Of a stretch of 19,962 bases of DNA, positions 7,081 to 14,696 are shown piece by piece; positions within the stretch are counted from its first letter, which is position 1; each line of letters opens with the position of its first letter. Source of the DNA: Candidatus Aerophobota bacterium (lineage in GTDB: Bacteria; Aerophobota; Aerophobia; Aerophobales; AE-B3A). The stretch lies in NCBI GenBank assembly GCA_030616535.1, contig JAUWXE010000009.1:1-19962 (forward strand), in the 5' to 3' direction. A program made the translations under genes and the position numbers. Under the pieces are notes generated by a model, which was not told the DNA's origin, did not search any database, and saw only the letters and a program-made list of their open reading frames with translations.

Positions 7081-7622
7081 TTTACAAGTCACTGCGCTTT
7101 TTTATTCAGGATACGTGAGTTTTATTTTTCTCTTTAGTCCCCCTTTTAATGGATAAATTTAACCGTTTTTGGCTCTACGTTAGCCTAAAGCTACTAACCT
7201 CAAATAACTAAAGACGGTAGGAAATGGTTATTTTTAGCCATGCTGAGGAGAAAATTCTCCTTTGACCTTGTGCCTTAAACTGGAAATAGGAAAAGGCTGG
7301 GTAACTTGGGGGATAGATTATAGGGTGGTCGGTTTGATTTTTTAAGGATTGACTTTGAATGGTGCGAGGATGGCCCCCGAGAAAAGGGATGGAGTTTTAC
7401 CTTTATTTTTTACCGGCTAGTTTAAGTATAGGAATTTCAAAAATTTCCAGGGATCGCCATCAAGCGAGATGCCTAAAAAAGGAGCAGCCCTCTCTTGCCC
7501 TGAGCGAAGCGAAAGTTTACTTTGCCGATCGGGCCGTTCAGAGGAACATTCCGAAGGAATCGGTGAAGCCCTGTTTCCCCCTCACATTTCTTGTCTTGTG
7601 AAAATCTAGGAAATCTTGGGGC
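7081..7622. other. 540-bp non-coding region with inverted repeats
   Basis: No convincing gene is present on either strand. Visible structure on the plus strand: GTTAG/CTAAC arms at 7179-7198; a 7-bp stem with a TTTT loop (one G-T pair) at 7224-7241; and the near-palindrome GGAGAA-AA-TTCTCC at 7247-7260. A GAGCGAAGCGAA element at 7502-7513 and the hairpin ATTCC-GAA-GGAAT at 7549-7561 resemble dispersed intergenic repeats seen in many genomes. The region is either the long 3' leader-out of pfkA ending at the 7043-7080 terminator, an activator-binding region for the sigma-54 promoter, or a structured RNA. I found no match to RNase P, tmRNA, SRP or a known riboswitch. Confidence 0.5.
7224..7260. 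repeat. Pair of adjacent inverted repeats, candidate activator-binding sites
   Basis: ATGGTTATTTTTAGCCAT (7224-7241) folds with a 7-bp stem, and GGAGAAAATTCTCC (7247-7260) has perfect 6-bp arms. They lie about 200-230 bp upstream of the sigma-54 promoter, a distance used by some enhancer-binding proteins. Function is inferred from position only. Confidence 0.35.
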
Positions 7623-8669
7623 TTATTTTCCCCAGAAAAGCTGTCCTGTTTCCTGGTAAAGCTCCGCCGGAACAGACTTTGTCTTTCCCACCGCCTCTTT
7701 TAGAGGAACGGAGATGATCTCGGTCCCACGAAGAGCTGCCATTTGACCGAATTTTCTTTCTTTTACCAGTTCTATGGCTTTGATGCCGAAGCGAGTAGCC
7801 AGGAATCTATCAAATGCGGATGGCCTTCCCCCTCTTTGCAGGTGTCCTAGGGTTACTGACCTGGTTTCTATTCCCGTCCTTTTGGCGATCTCCTTCTCCA
7901 GTACTCTGGCAATTCCTCCCAAAAGAATATTACCGAAAGCATCGGTTTTTTCCTCTTTTACCACCTCACGGGTGAGGAATTTACTTCCTTTGGCTGCCTT
8001 TGCTCCCTCGGCCACGGCAACTATACTATAACTTTTCCCCTCATCTTTGCGCTTAATCAAAGCCCTGCAGACTTCCTCGATATCAAAGGGAACCTCAGGG
8101 ATCAAAATGATGTGGGCTCCTCCTCCAATTCCTGCTTCTAAGGTCATCCATCCGGCATGGCGTCCCATTATCTCTACCACCAGAACTCGATGATGGCTCT
8201 TAGCAGTAGTATGAAGTCTATCCATGGCTTCCACTGCAATATTAATAGCGGTATCGAAGCCAAAGGCGTAATCAGTGGAAGAAAGATCGTTGTCAATTGT
8301 CTTGGGTATTCCCATGGTCTTGAAACCCTCTTCATAGAGTTTGCGGGCAACGCCCAGAGTATCATCTCCTCCAATGGCTACCAGAACATCGATTTCTGCC
8401 TTTTTTAAGGTATCCTTTATTCTTTCAAGACCTCTTTCTTCCTTAAAAGGATTGGTGCGGGAGGTATGGAGGATGGTTCCCCCTTCTCGATGAATATCCT
8501 CTACTTTCTCTTCGGTTAAACTTTCCCACCTATTTTCTAGAACCCCCAACCATCCATCGAGGAAGCCTATTATCTCATAACCTTCTTTTATCCCTTGAGT
8601 GACTATACCTCTAATGGTTGCGTTCAATCCCGGACAGTCTCCCCCCCCGGTAAGAATACCTATACGCAT
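7623..8669 (-). CDS. pfkA: 6-phosphofructokinase, probably pyrophosphate-dependent
   Basis: 348 residues, standard for the PfkA family. It phosphorylates fructose-6-phosphate to fructose-1,6-bisphosphate. GILTGGGDCPGLNA opens the protein. The phosphoryl-donor motif is GGDDT (100-104) and the next loop is PKTIDND (122-128). ATP-using enzymes such as that of E. coli have Gly at the positions of Asp103 and Lys123, while the Asp/Lys pair marks PPi-dependent enzymes, so PPi is the likely donor and the step would be reversible. MGRHAGWM and RGGRPSAFDR are also conserved. A strong AAGGAGAT site precedes ATG 8669, and a good promoter lies 45-70 bp upstream. It stands alone, divergent from the dehydrogenase-thiC operon. 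Confidence 0.95.
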   Translation of the reverse strand: MRIGILTGGGDCPGLNATIRGIVTQGIKEGYEIIGFLDGWLGVLENRWESLTEEKVEDIHREGGTILHTSRTNPFKEERGLERIKDTLKKAEIDVLVAIGGDDTLGVARKLYEEGFKTMGIPKTIDNDLSSTDYAFGFDTAINIAVEAMDRLHTTAKSHHRVLVVEIMGRHAGWMTLEAGIGGGAHIILIPEVPFDIEEVCRALIKRKDEGKSYSIVAVAEGAKAAKGSKFLTREVVKEEKTDAFGNILLGGIARVLEKEIAKRTGIETRSVTLGHLQRGGRPSAFDRFLATRFGIKAIELVKERKFGQMAALRGTEIISVPLKEAVGKTKSVPAELYQETGQLFWGK

Positions 8670-8712
8670 TAACTATCTCCTTCTTTAGCCTGATTAAATT
8701 TATTTGAAGGTG

Positions 8713-8740
8713 ATTTTACCATAGGTTGGCAGATTGTCAA
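8713..8740 (-). promoter_or_regulatory. pfkA promoter
   Basis: On the minus strand TTGACA (8740-8735), a 16-bp spacer and TAAAAT (8718-8713). The -35 box is only six bp from that of the divergent promoter, so the two face away from each other and could share a regulator. Confidence 0.75.
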
Positions 8741-8746
8741 TTTTTC

Positions 8747-8775
8747 TTGACATTTTGCCTGTAAAGCATTACGAT
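8747..8775 (+). promoter_or_regulatory. Promoter of the dehydrogenase-thiC-kinase operon
   Basis: TTGACA (8747-8752), 17-bp spacer, TACGAT (8770-8775), 32 bp before the first ATG. The leader is only about 25 bases, too short for a TPP riboswitch. Confidence 0.75.
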
Positions 8776-8807
8776 AACGATGAACTTAGCCGTAAAGGTA
8801 AAGCAAG

Positions 8808-9908
8808 ATGATTGATCTTTTTTTAGCTCCGGGAAGATATATTCAGGAAAAGGGGATAGTGACCAGAGTGGGAGAATTTGTCTCCTCTTTTGGCAAAAAG
8901 CCGCTAGTTCTGGCTGACAGGGTAGTTTACTCTGAAGTGGGAGAGGTTCTTTCTGATAGTTTGGGTAAGGAAAATTTAGTCCCCACATTTGAGCAATTCC
9001 AGGGAGAATGCTCCATCAAAGAAATTGAAAGGATCACCAACCTCTTAAAGAAAAACAAGATAGATGTAGTCATAGGATGTGGTGGGGGGAAGGCCATAGA
9101 TACGGCCAAAGTGGCCGCCTACAATGCAGATCTTCCCCTAATCACCTTTCTTACCAGCGCGGCCACCTGCGCTGGTTGGTCTTTTATCGCCCCTCTTTAT
9201 ACAGAAGAAGGAGTTTACCTGAAAACCCTGGATTTAAAAAGAAGCCCAAATTTGACTCTGGTAGACCCAGAGATCATCGGCCGGGCTCCGGTGAGACTAC
9301 TCTCCGCCGGGATGGGAGATGCCTTAGCTAAATGGTACGAGGCAAGAGTGGCTACCGAGGGAAGAAAAAAAGATTTTACCACTCAGTTAGCCCTTGATCT
9401 AGCCAAAAAGTCTCATAACCTGGTAAAAGAGATCGGGCCCAGGGCAAAGCGGGATGTGGAGAGAAAAAACTGCAGCAGAGAGGTTGAGGAAATCGTCGAG
9501 GTTAATATCCTCTTAACCGGGCTGGTCAGTGGATTGGGCAAGGGCAGGTGCCGTTCTCTGGCAGCTCACGCCTTAAATTATGGGATGACTCACTTAAAAG
9601 AGACTCGTGGCGTACTTCATGGAGAAAGAGTAGCCTTTGGAGTGATCATGCAGTTAATTCTGGAAGGACGAGATGAGAATGAGATCGATAGGCTTTTGCT
9701 GCTTTATTCGGCTCTGGATTTACCTTCAACTCTAAAAGGACTTGGACTATCCACCAATGGGAAGAAGCTTTCCCGCCTGGTTAAAGAGACCTCTAAAAAG
9801 GAAAGCCATATTCATAACCTTCCTTTTCCTATCAGTGAGAGTATGGTTAAGGAGGCTTTATTAAAAGCTGATGAGTGGGGAAGGAAAATTGGAAATAAGG
9901 GAGTTTAA
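8808..9908 (+). CDS. Iron-type alcohol dehydrogenase, GldA/HcxA-like
   Basis: 366 residues of the glycerol-dehydrogenase branch of the iron-containing dehydrogenases, soluble NAD(P)-dependent enzymes that oxidise polyols or reduce oxo-acids. GGGKAIDTAK (92-101) is the nucleotide loop. Metal ligands are predicted at Asp171 (AGMGDALAKWYEAR), His254 (AAHALNYG) and His271 (LHGERVAFG). The substrate loop reads SAATCAGWS (117-125) instead of the STDAPCS of true glycerol dehydrogenases. This matches the TCAAW form I recall for E. coli HcxA (YbdH), so the substrate may be a hydroxy/oxo-acid or a polyol phosphate rather than glycerol. It is the first gene of the operon, five bases before thiC. A glycerol-1-phosphate dehydrogenase (EgsA/AraM) is less likely. 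Confidence 0.87.
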   Translation: MIDLFLAPGRYIQEKGIVTRVGEFVSSFGKKPLVLADRVVYSEVGEVLSDSLGKENLVPTFEQFQGECSIKEIERITNLLKKNKIDVVIGCGGGKAIDTAKVAAYNADLPLITFLTSAATCAGWSFIAPLYTEEGVYLKTLDLKRSPNLTLVDPEIIGRAPVRLLSAGMGDALAKWYEARVATEGRKKDFTTQLALDLAKKSHNLVKEIGPRAKRDVERKNCSREVEEIVEVNILLTGLVSGLGKGRCRSLAAHALNYGMTHLKETRGVLHGERVAFGVIMQLILEGRDENEIDRLLLLYSALDLPSTLKGLGLSTNGKKLSRLVKETSKKESHIHNLPFPISESMVKEALLKADEWGRKIGNKGV

Positions 9909-9913
9909 ATTAA

Positions 9914-11206
9914 ATGACCCAATTAAGTGAAGCCAAAAAAGGAAAAATTACCCCCGAGATGAGACAGGTAGCCAAAGAGGAAGGACTGGATCCTGAACTT
10001 ATCAGAGAAGGAGTGGCCAAGGGCGAGGTAATAATCCCCAAAAATATAAAGCATAACTTACCTCAGCCAAAAGCCATAGGTAAAGGAACAAAAACCAAGG
10101 TAAACACTAATATAGGTACCTCTACCGATTATGTAGATTTGGATTATGAGCTAAAGAAACTAAAGATAGCCCAGGAGGCAGGTACGGATACAGTTATGGA
10201 CCTTAGTACCGGAGGAGATCTGGATAGGATACGCCGGATCATCTTAAAATCCTGTCGGGTACCTTTAGGTACGGTTCCGGTGTATCAGGCGGCGGTGGAG
10301 ACCATAGCTGAAACCGGAGCTCTGGTAAAGATGAAGCCCGATAAGATATTTCAGGTAATAGAGCGACAGGCTGAGGATGGAGTTGACTTTGTCACTGTAC
10401 ACTGCGGTCTCACCAGAGAGACTCTGGAGCGCCTCAAGGGGGAGGGCAGGATTACTGATATAGTGAGCCGGGGAGGAGCCTTTCTCACTACCTGGATGGT
10501 AGCCAATGATAAAGAAAATCCTCTCTATGAGCAATACGATCGCCTGCTGGAGATTGCTAAAAGATACGATCTTACTTTAAGTTTGGGAGATGGCCTTCGT
10601 CCCGGCTGTCTGGCCGACTCTACCGACAGAGCTCAAATTCAGGAGTTGATTCTCCTGGGTGAGCTGGCCAAAAGAGCCTGGGAGGCTGAGGTACAGGTAA
10701 TGATTGAAGGACCCGGGCATATCCCATTTTCCGAGGTCAAGGTAAATGTTCTTCTAGAAAAGAAGCTCTGCCATAATGCACCCTTTTACGTTCTGGGTCC
10801 GGTGGTCACCGATGTTGCTCCTGGATACGATCATATTACCTCAGCTATTGGGGGAGCCTATGCGGCCAGTAGCGGAGCAGATTTTTTATGTTATGTCACT
10901 CCTGGTGAACATTTAAGACTTCCCACTTTGGAGGACGTTAAAGAGGGAGTCATGGCTACCAGAATTGCTGCCCATGTAGGTGATATTGCCAAAGAAGTAA
11001 AGGGAGCTATGGAGTGGGACAACCGAATAGCTACTTTAAGAAAGAAAAGAGATTGGGAAAAACAAATAAAGCTAGCCCTTGATCCAGGGTTGGCCAGAAA
11101 GATGCGCAAGGAGAGTAAACCTCGAGTTTCCGATGTCTGTAGTATGTGCGGAGAATATTGCGCCCTGAAGATAGTGGAGAAAGCCCTAAGATCCCAAAGA
11201 AAATAG
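9914..11206 (+). CDS. thiC: ThiC-family radical SAM protein (phosphomethylpyrimidine synthase or close paralogue)
   Basis: 430 residues. ThiC converts aminoimidazole ribotide to hydroxymethylpyrimidine phosphate for thiamine, using SAM and a 4Fe-4S cluster. Present are NTNIGTSTDYVDLDYEL (about 64-80), MDLSTGGDLDRIR, VPLGTVPVYQA, DFVTVHCGLT, RGGAFLTTWM, LGDGLRPGC, IEGPGHIPF, GPVVTDVAPGYDHITSAIGG and a C-terminal Cys cluster CSMCGEYCALKI (Cys409, 412, 416). That cluster is CX2CX3C, one residue shorter than the CX2CX4C of the E. coli type. The ~430-residue form without a long N-terminal domain is common in anaerobes. A role like BzaF (5-hydroxybenzimidazole for cobamides) cannot be excluded, since BzaF is a ThiC paralogue using the same substrate. 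AAGGGAG at the end of the dehydrogenase gene serves as ribosome site. Confidence 0.9.
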   Translation: MTQLSEAKKGKITPEMRQVAKEEGLDPELIREGVAKGEVIIPKNIKHNLPQPKAIGKGTKTKVNTNIGTSTDYVDLDYELKKLKIAQEAGTDTVMDLSTGGDLDRIRRIILKSCRVPLGTVPVYQAAVETIAETGALVKMKPDKIFQVIERQAEDGVDFVTVHCGLTRETLERLKGEGRITDIVSRGGAFLTTWMVANDKENPLYEQYDRLLEIAKRYDLTLSLGDGLRPGCLADSTDRAQIQELILLGELAKRAWEAEVQVMIEGPGHIPFSEVKVNVLLEKKLCHNAPFYVLGPVVTDVAPGYDHITSAIGGAYAASSGADFLCYVTPGEHLRLPTLEDVKEGVMATRIAAHVGDIAKEVKGAMEWDNRIATLRKKRDWEKQIKLALDPGLARKMRKESKPRVSDVCSMCGEYCALKIVEKALRSQRK

Positions 11207-11221
11207 GAATAAATTAGAGTA

Positions 11222-12412
11222 ATGGGAAAAAAGGAAGTCTTAGTTTTTGGGGCTGGTGCCCTGGGACTGGGTTTTCTGGGACCCGAGTTACATAACAGTT
11301 ACAGTTTAACCTTCATTGATCGGGAATTTAAGGGGGAGTTTTTAGCCTATCTTGGTAAAAAGGATGAGTACAGGATTAACCTCACCACACCAGGAATAGA
11401 AGTGGTGGCAATTAGAGGAGTGCAGGGTCTGAATCTCGATAATAATAGAGAAAGAGAAAAGACAGTCAAAAGGATCGGCCAGGCCAGTCTTATTTTTACG
11501 GCAGTGGGACTTTCCAACCTTAAGGGAGCAGCTCCCATTCTGGCTGAAGGGATAGAAAAACATCTGGAGAGGAAAGAGCAGTTATATATTCTCTGCTGTG
11601 AGAATGGCCAAGATGTCCCTGCTAAATTCCAGGGTTTTCTCCAAGAGAATATGGTGAATCTACCTTCCTGGGTGAAAATTAGTGAGCCTGTAATGGGACG
11701 GATGTGCCGTTACGAGGAGAAAGTTAAGCCTTGGAGTGACTTCGAGTCGGTTGCCAGAGAATTTAGCTGGGGGATAGTAGCAGAGCCTTTTTATGGGATC
11801 CCTATAAGGAGAGGTCTGGTAGATGAATCTACCCCACTCAGCCCTGCTTTTCAGGTAAAGGAAGATGATGAGTTCGAAGTCCTAAAAGAGAGAAAAATAC
11901 TCATCCATAACGGCTGTCACGCCTTTCTTGCCTTTCTTGGTCATCTGAAAGGCTATGCTTACTACTGCCAACTGGAGGAAGAAAAAGAAATCCTGGAGCT
12001 AGCCGAGAAAATGGTGAATGAAGAGATGATAGAGGCCCTCTTAAGCAAATTCGGAGGGGTTCTGGATAGGAACGATCTTAAAAACTAGTCTTTCGATGTT
12101 TTAAGAAGAATCATTTCTCCTCTATTTGGAGATTCCATCTCCAGGGGTATGCGAGGCTCTCTAGAGAAGCTCGCACCCCAGGAGCGTCTTATCTGGGGGG
12201 CGAGGTTTATACTCTCGGCCGGGTTTCTACCGAAGATATACTGCCTGGGTATTGCCGCCGCCATTAAAATCAACCGAGACAAAGGCAGGCTAGCCGGATC
12301 TTTAGAGGAAGTTCTTTCCTGGCACTGTGGGTTAAAACAGCCCCAAGATGCAAGGCTCATTGAGCTGATCAAAAGTGGATACTCAGAGATGGTAGAAAGA
12401 TTCGGGGAATGA
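11222..12412 (+). pseudogene. Mannitol-dehydrogenase-family gene interrupted by an in-frame TAG
   Basis: One frame runs from ATG 11222 to TGA 12410-12412, broken only by TAG at codon 289 (12086-12088). The first part has the Rossmann loop VFGAGALGLGFLGPEL (residues 7-22), CENGQDVPAKF and the catalytic-region IHNGCHAFLAFLGHL. After the TAG the same frame continues with coding character: FDVLRRIISPLFGDSISRGM, LEKLAPQERLIWGARF and more, which fits the C-terminal helical domain. The total of about 396 residues is close to the ~380 of mannitol-1-phosphate 5-dehydrogenases, which interconvert polyol phosphates and ketose phosphates using NAD. TAG is the normal stop of thiC, pfkB, GNAT and acsE here, so the codon is not generally sense. 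This is a nonsense mutation, a sequence error, or readthrough; a 288-residue truncated product would lack the end of the substrate domain. Confidence 0.85.
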
Positions 12413-12416
12413 AAAA

Positions 12417-13373
12417 GTGCGCCTTCAGGTAGTCTCCCTAGGTGAACTTCTGGTAGAGATAATGAGGGAAAAGGTAGATCAACCCCTGGGTGTGGCTGGA
12501 ACTTTTGTTGGTCCTTTTGCCAGTGGAGCGCCGGCCATCTTCATCGATGCTGTGGCTAGATTAGGAGTAAACTGCGGTTTCATCGGCACTGTGGGGGAAG
12601 ATGATTTCGGAAGGTTGATCGTGGAGAGGCTAGAAAGGGACGGAGTGGATACTACTTACATCCGATCCTTAAGCGATTACACCACCGGGGTAGCCTTTGT
12701 TACCTATTTTAGCGATGGAAGTCGAAAGTTTATCTATCATCTTTCCAAGGCTGCTTCAGGAAAAATCGATAAGGATCAGGTAGATTCGGATTACCTATCC
12801 AAAGTAAAATACCTCCATCTAATGGGATCATCCTTATCTATAAATGAAGAATGTCGGAAGGCTTGCTATGAGGCAGTCAGAATTGTGAAGGAGGCAGGAG
12901 GAAAAATCAGTTTTGATCCTAATCTTCGTCCGGAGCTACTGGGGATAGAGAAGATTAGAGAAATCTCTGAGCCAATTCTTTCCTCCTGTGAGGTAGTTCT
13001 ACCCAGTGGAGAAGAAGCAAAGATGTTAGCCGGAACCAAAGATGCTGAGGACGCCTGCCAGAAGCTATTAGAATATGGACCAGAGACAGTAGCCCTCAAG
13101 CGGGGAGAGAAGGGATCATGGATCTTTACGGCAAAGGATAAAATAGAAGTAGCTTCTTTCCCGGTAAAGGAGATAGATCCCACCGGAGCCGGTGACTGCT
13201 TTGATGCCGGATTTGTTGTAGGCCTACTAAGAGAATGGCCTTTAGAGAAAGTGGCTAGGTTTGCCAATGCCGTAGGAGCTCTAGCCGTGACCAAAAAAGG
13301 TCCCATGGAAGGTGCTCCCACCTTGGAAGAAGTAGAGAGAATGGTAAGAACCAGAAGATGGTCAGGGGGCTAG
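12417..13373 (+). CDS. PfkB/ribokinase-family sugar kinase
   Basis: 318 residues, the family's usual size. It would phosphorylate a sugar or sugar acid with ATP in the cytoplasm. The N-terminal GELLVEI, substrate-side FASGAPAIFIDAVARLG (33-49) and FIGTVGEDDFG, the mid-protein SFDPNLRPEL and the ATP/anion-hole signature DPTGAGDCFDAGF (254-266, catalytic Asp260) are clear. The pattern is closest to fructokinases and 2-keto-3-deoxygluconate kinases, but the substrate cannot be fixed. The start is GTG 12417, four bases after the stop of the preceding frame; the neighbouring ATG 12409 is out of frame. Its last 12 bp overlap the end of the convergent exported-protein gene. It probably acts with the two upstream dehydrogenases. 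Confidence 0.9.
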   Translation: MRLQVVSLGELLVEIMREKVDQPLGVAGTFVGPFASGAPAIFIDAVARLGVNCGFIGTVGEDDFGRLIVERLERDGVDTTYIRSLSDYTTGVAFVTYFSDGSRKFIYHLSKAASGKIDKDQVDSDYLSKVKYLHLMGSSLSINEECRKACYEAVRIVKEAGGKISFDPNLRPELLGIEKIREISEPILSSCEVVLPSGEEAKMLAGTKDAEDACQKLLEYGPETVALKRGEKGSWIFTAKDKIEVASFPVKEIDPTGAGDCFDAGFVVGLLREWPLEKVARFANAVGALAVTKKGPMEGAPTLEEVERMVRTRRWSGG

Positions 13374-14696
13374 TCTCCTTCTTCTCTTCAAAAAGATTAC
13401 CACTCCGATAACTAGAGGAAAAATAGAAAGGGCGTATAATAATCTAGAGTTTTCTTTTCTCACCAGTCTTACCTCTCTTTTCCCCCCTTTAAAAAATCCT
13501 CCCTCCTTTTTCTCCAAGTTAATCTGATACCCGGTTCTTTCCAGCGTTGAGGATAGATCCAGTTTATATCCTTCGAAGGTTGGTCTTTCATAAGGTTGCT
13601 TTTCCTTGTCATATTCAGTGATGTTATATCCCAGGGTGGGACCAGGTATCTGTTTTACATAATAGGGAAGTCTTTTCACCCTCTGAAGCACCTCCTCTCC
13701 TTTCAGAAAGAGAAGAGTTACATCTTTAATGGGAGTAATATGAACCCATCTCCACCTCTCCACCCTTCCCGGATTCTGAGGATCCTCCAGTTTGTTGTAA
13801 TATAGCTCATTATACTCGTCCTGAGTGAAGGGGTTAAAGTAAAGGGTATTCTTCCCCGCGGCATAAATTATCCTGGCCGGATCATCGCAGGACTCTTTCA
13901 TGGTCCACCTATTTCCCGGTATTATTTCATAACCGGTTCCTCCTGTTCTTCGGGAGGTGAAGACCACCAGATTCTTCTGGCTGTCCTGAATTATAGTTCC
14001 GTCCTCTGCCCTTATCCTTATCTGGTAGCTGCCCACTGGCAGGTCAATGACGTAGTCCTTGCGAGGTTCAGTGGTATAGAATTTGGGTCCCTCGGGTGGC
14101 TTGGGCTCTTTAGGAATGCTTTTTTCTATTTCCTCACTGGTAAATTCTTCTCCCGCCTCTCTTCTCTTCTTTATCTCTTCAAGAAACTCATCCATCTTCT
14201 TCCGGTATTCAATTCTGGCCTTATAAAACTCACTGATCTTCTGGTAGTATTCCTCGGTAGCCTCCTTATACTTTTCATAATAGGTATGAGCATCTTCATC
14301 TATGCAAAGTAGACTGATCTCTCCCCAATAGCCTTCAGGATAGTAGAGGGAATTGTCCTGCTTTTTCAAAGACTTGATAAGTTTTCCCTCTTTCAGGATC
14401 TCTAAGGTCCCCACTACCTCTTCATTTAAGGTCTGCCACCCGGCCATAAATTTTGCCGTAATAGGCCAGAAATAAACCAAAGTTGTGCGGGCAGAAATAG
14501 CACTATCTTTGTTAGCTATAAAGTAGATGGTGTTCTCGGTCTGGGGATTGAACGCACCTCCATACCCTTTTCCATTATAAACATTTAAGCTGTAAACCAG
14601 TTGTTCGCTCATCATGGGAGCTTGAGCCATCGACGTGGTTTGCAGGTAAAGCAGGAAACAGAAAAAGACTCCCCAAAAGACCATGATTTTTCTCAT
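13362..14696 (-). CDS. Exported membrane-anchored protein of unknown function (ABC exporter operon)
   Basis: 444 residues. A signal peptide is clear (residues 1-25: MRKIM, hydrophobic core VFWGVFFCFLLYL, then SMAQA). The long outer part contains a charged, probably coiled-coil stretch (about 127-170, rich in Tyr, Lys and Glu) and a Pro-rich PKEPKPPEGPKF linker. Beta-rich segments such as DLPVGSYQIRIRAEDG follow and resemble Ig-like or carbohydrate-type modules. One C-terminal membrane segment (LLYALSIFPLVIGVVIFL) ends in RRRR, so the bulk faces outside. I recognise no family. As last gene of the ABC exporter operon (4-bp overlap with the permease), it may be a substrate-capturing or envelope partner. 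Confidence 0.75.
   Translation of the reverse strand: MRKIMVFWGVFFCFLLYLQTTSMAQAPMMSEQLVYSLNVYNGKGYGGAFNPQTENTIYFIANKDSAISARTTLVYFWPITAKFMAGWQTLNEEVVGTLEILKEGKLIKSLKKQDNSLYYPEGYWGEISLLCIDEDAHTYYEKYKEATEEYYQKISEFYKARIEYRKKMDEFLEEIKKRREAGEEFTSEEIEKSIPKEPKPPEGPKFYTTEPRKDYVIDLPVGSYQIRIRAEDGTIIQDSQKNLVVFTSRRTGGTGYEIIPGNRWTMKESCDDPARIIYAAGKNTLYFNPFTQDEYNELYYNKLEDPQNPGRVERWRWVHITPIKDVTLLFLKGEEVLQRVKRLPYYVKQIPGPTLGYNITEYDKEKQPYERPTFEGYKLDLSSTLERTGYQINLEKKEGGFFKGGKREVRLVRKENSRLLYALSIFPLVIGVVIFLKRRRRLAP

Noticed and set aside
7359..7601. 80-codon plus-strand frame in the non-coding region
   Set aside because: No ribosome site, no recognisable domain, low-quality composition, and its second half runs through repeat-like GAGCGAAGCGAA and ATTCC/GGAAT elements.
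8776..8807. TPP riboswitch ahead of the thiC operon
   Set aside because: The leader is only about 25-30 bases and the dehydrogenase-thiC gap is five bases, so there is no room for the aptamer.
8808..9908. sn-glycerol-1-phosphate dehydrogenase (EgsA/AraM), which would hint at archaeal-type lipids
   Set aside because: The APVRLLSAGMGDALAKWYEA region and the SAATCAGWS loop fit the GldA/HcxA branch better than EgsA/AraM.
12086..12088. General reassignment of TAG to an amino acid
   Set aside because: TAG is the natural end of thiC, pfkB, the GNAT gene and acsE in this window.
12866..13321. 151-codon minus-strand frame
   Set aside because: It lies entirely opposite the clear PfkB kinase gene and is its shadow.
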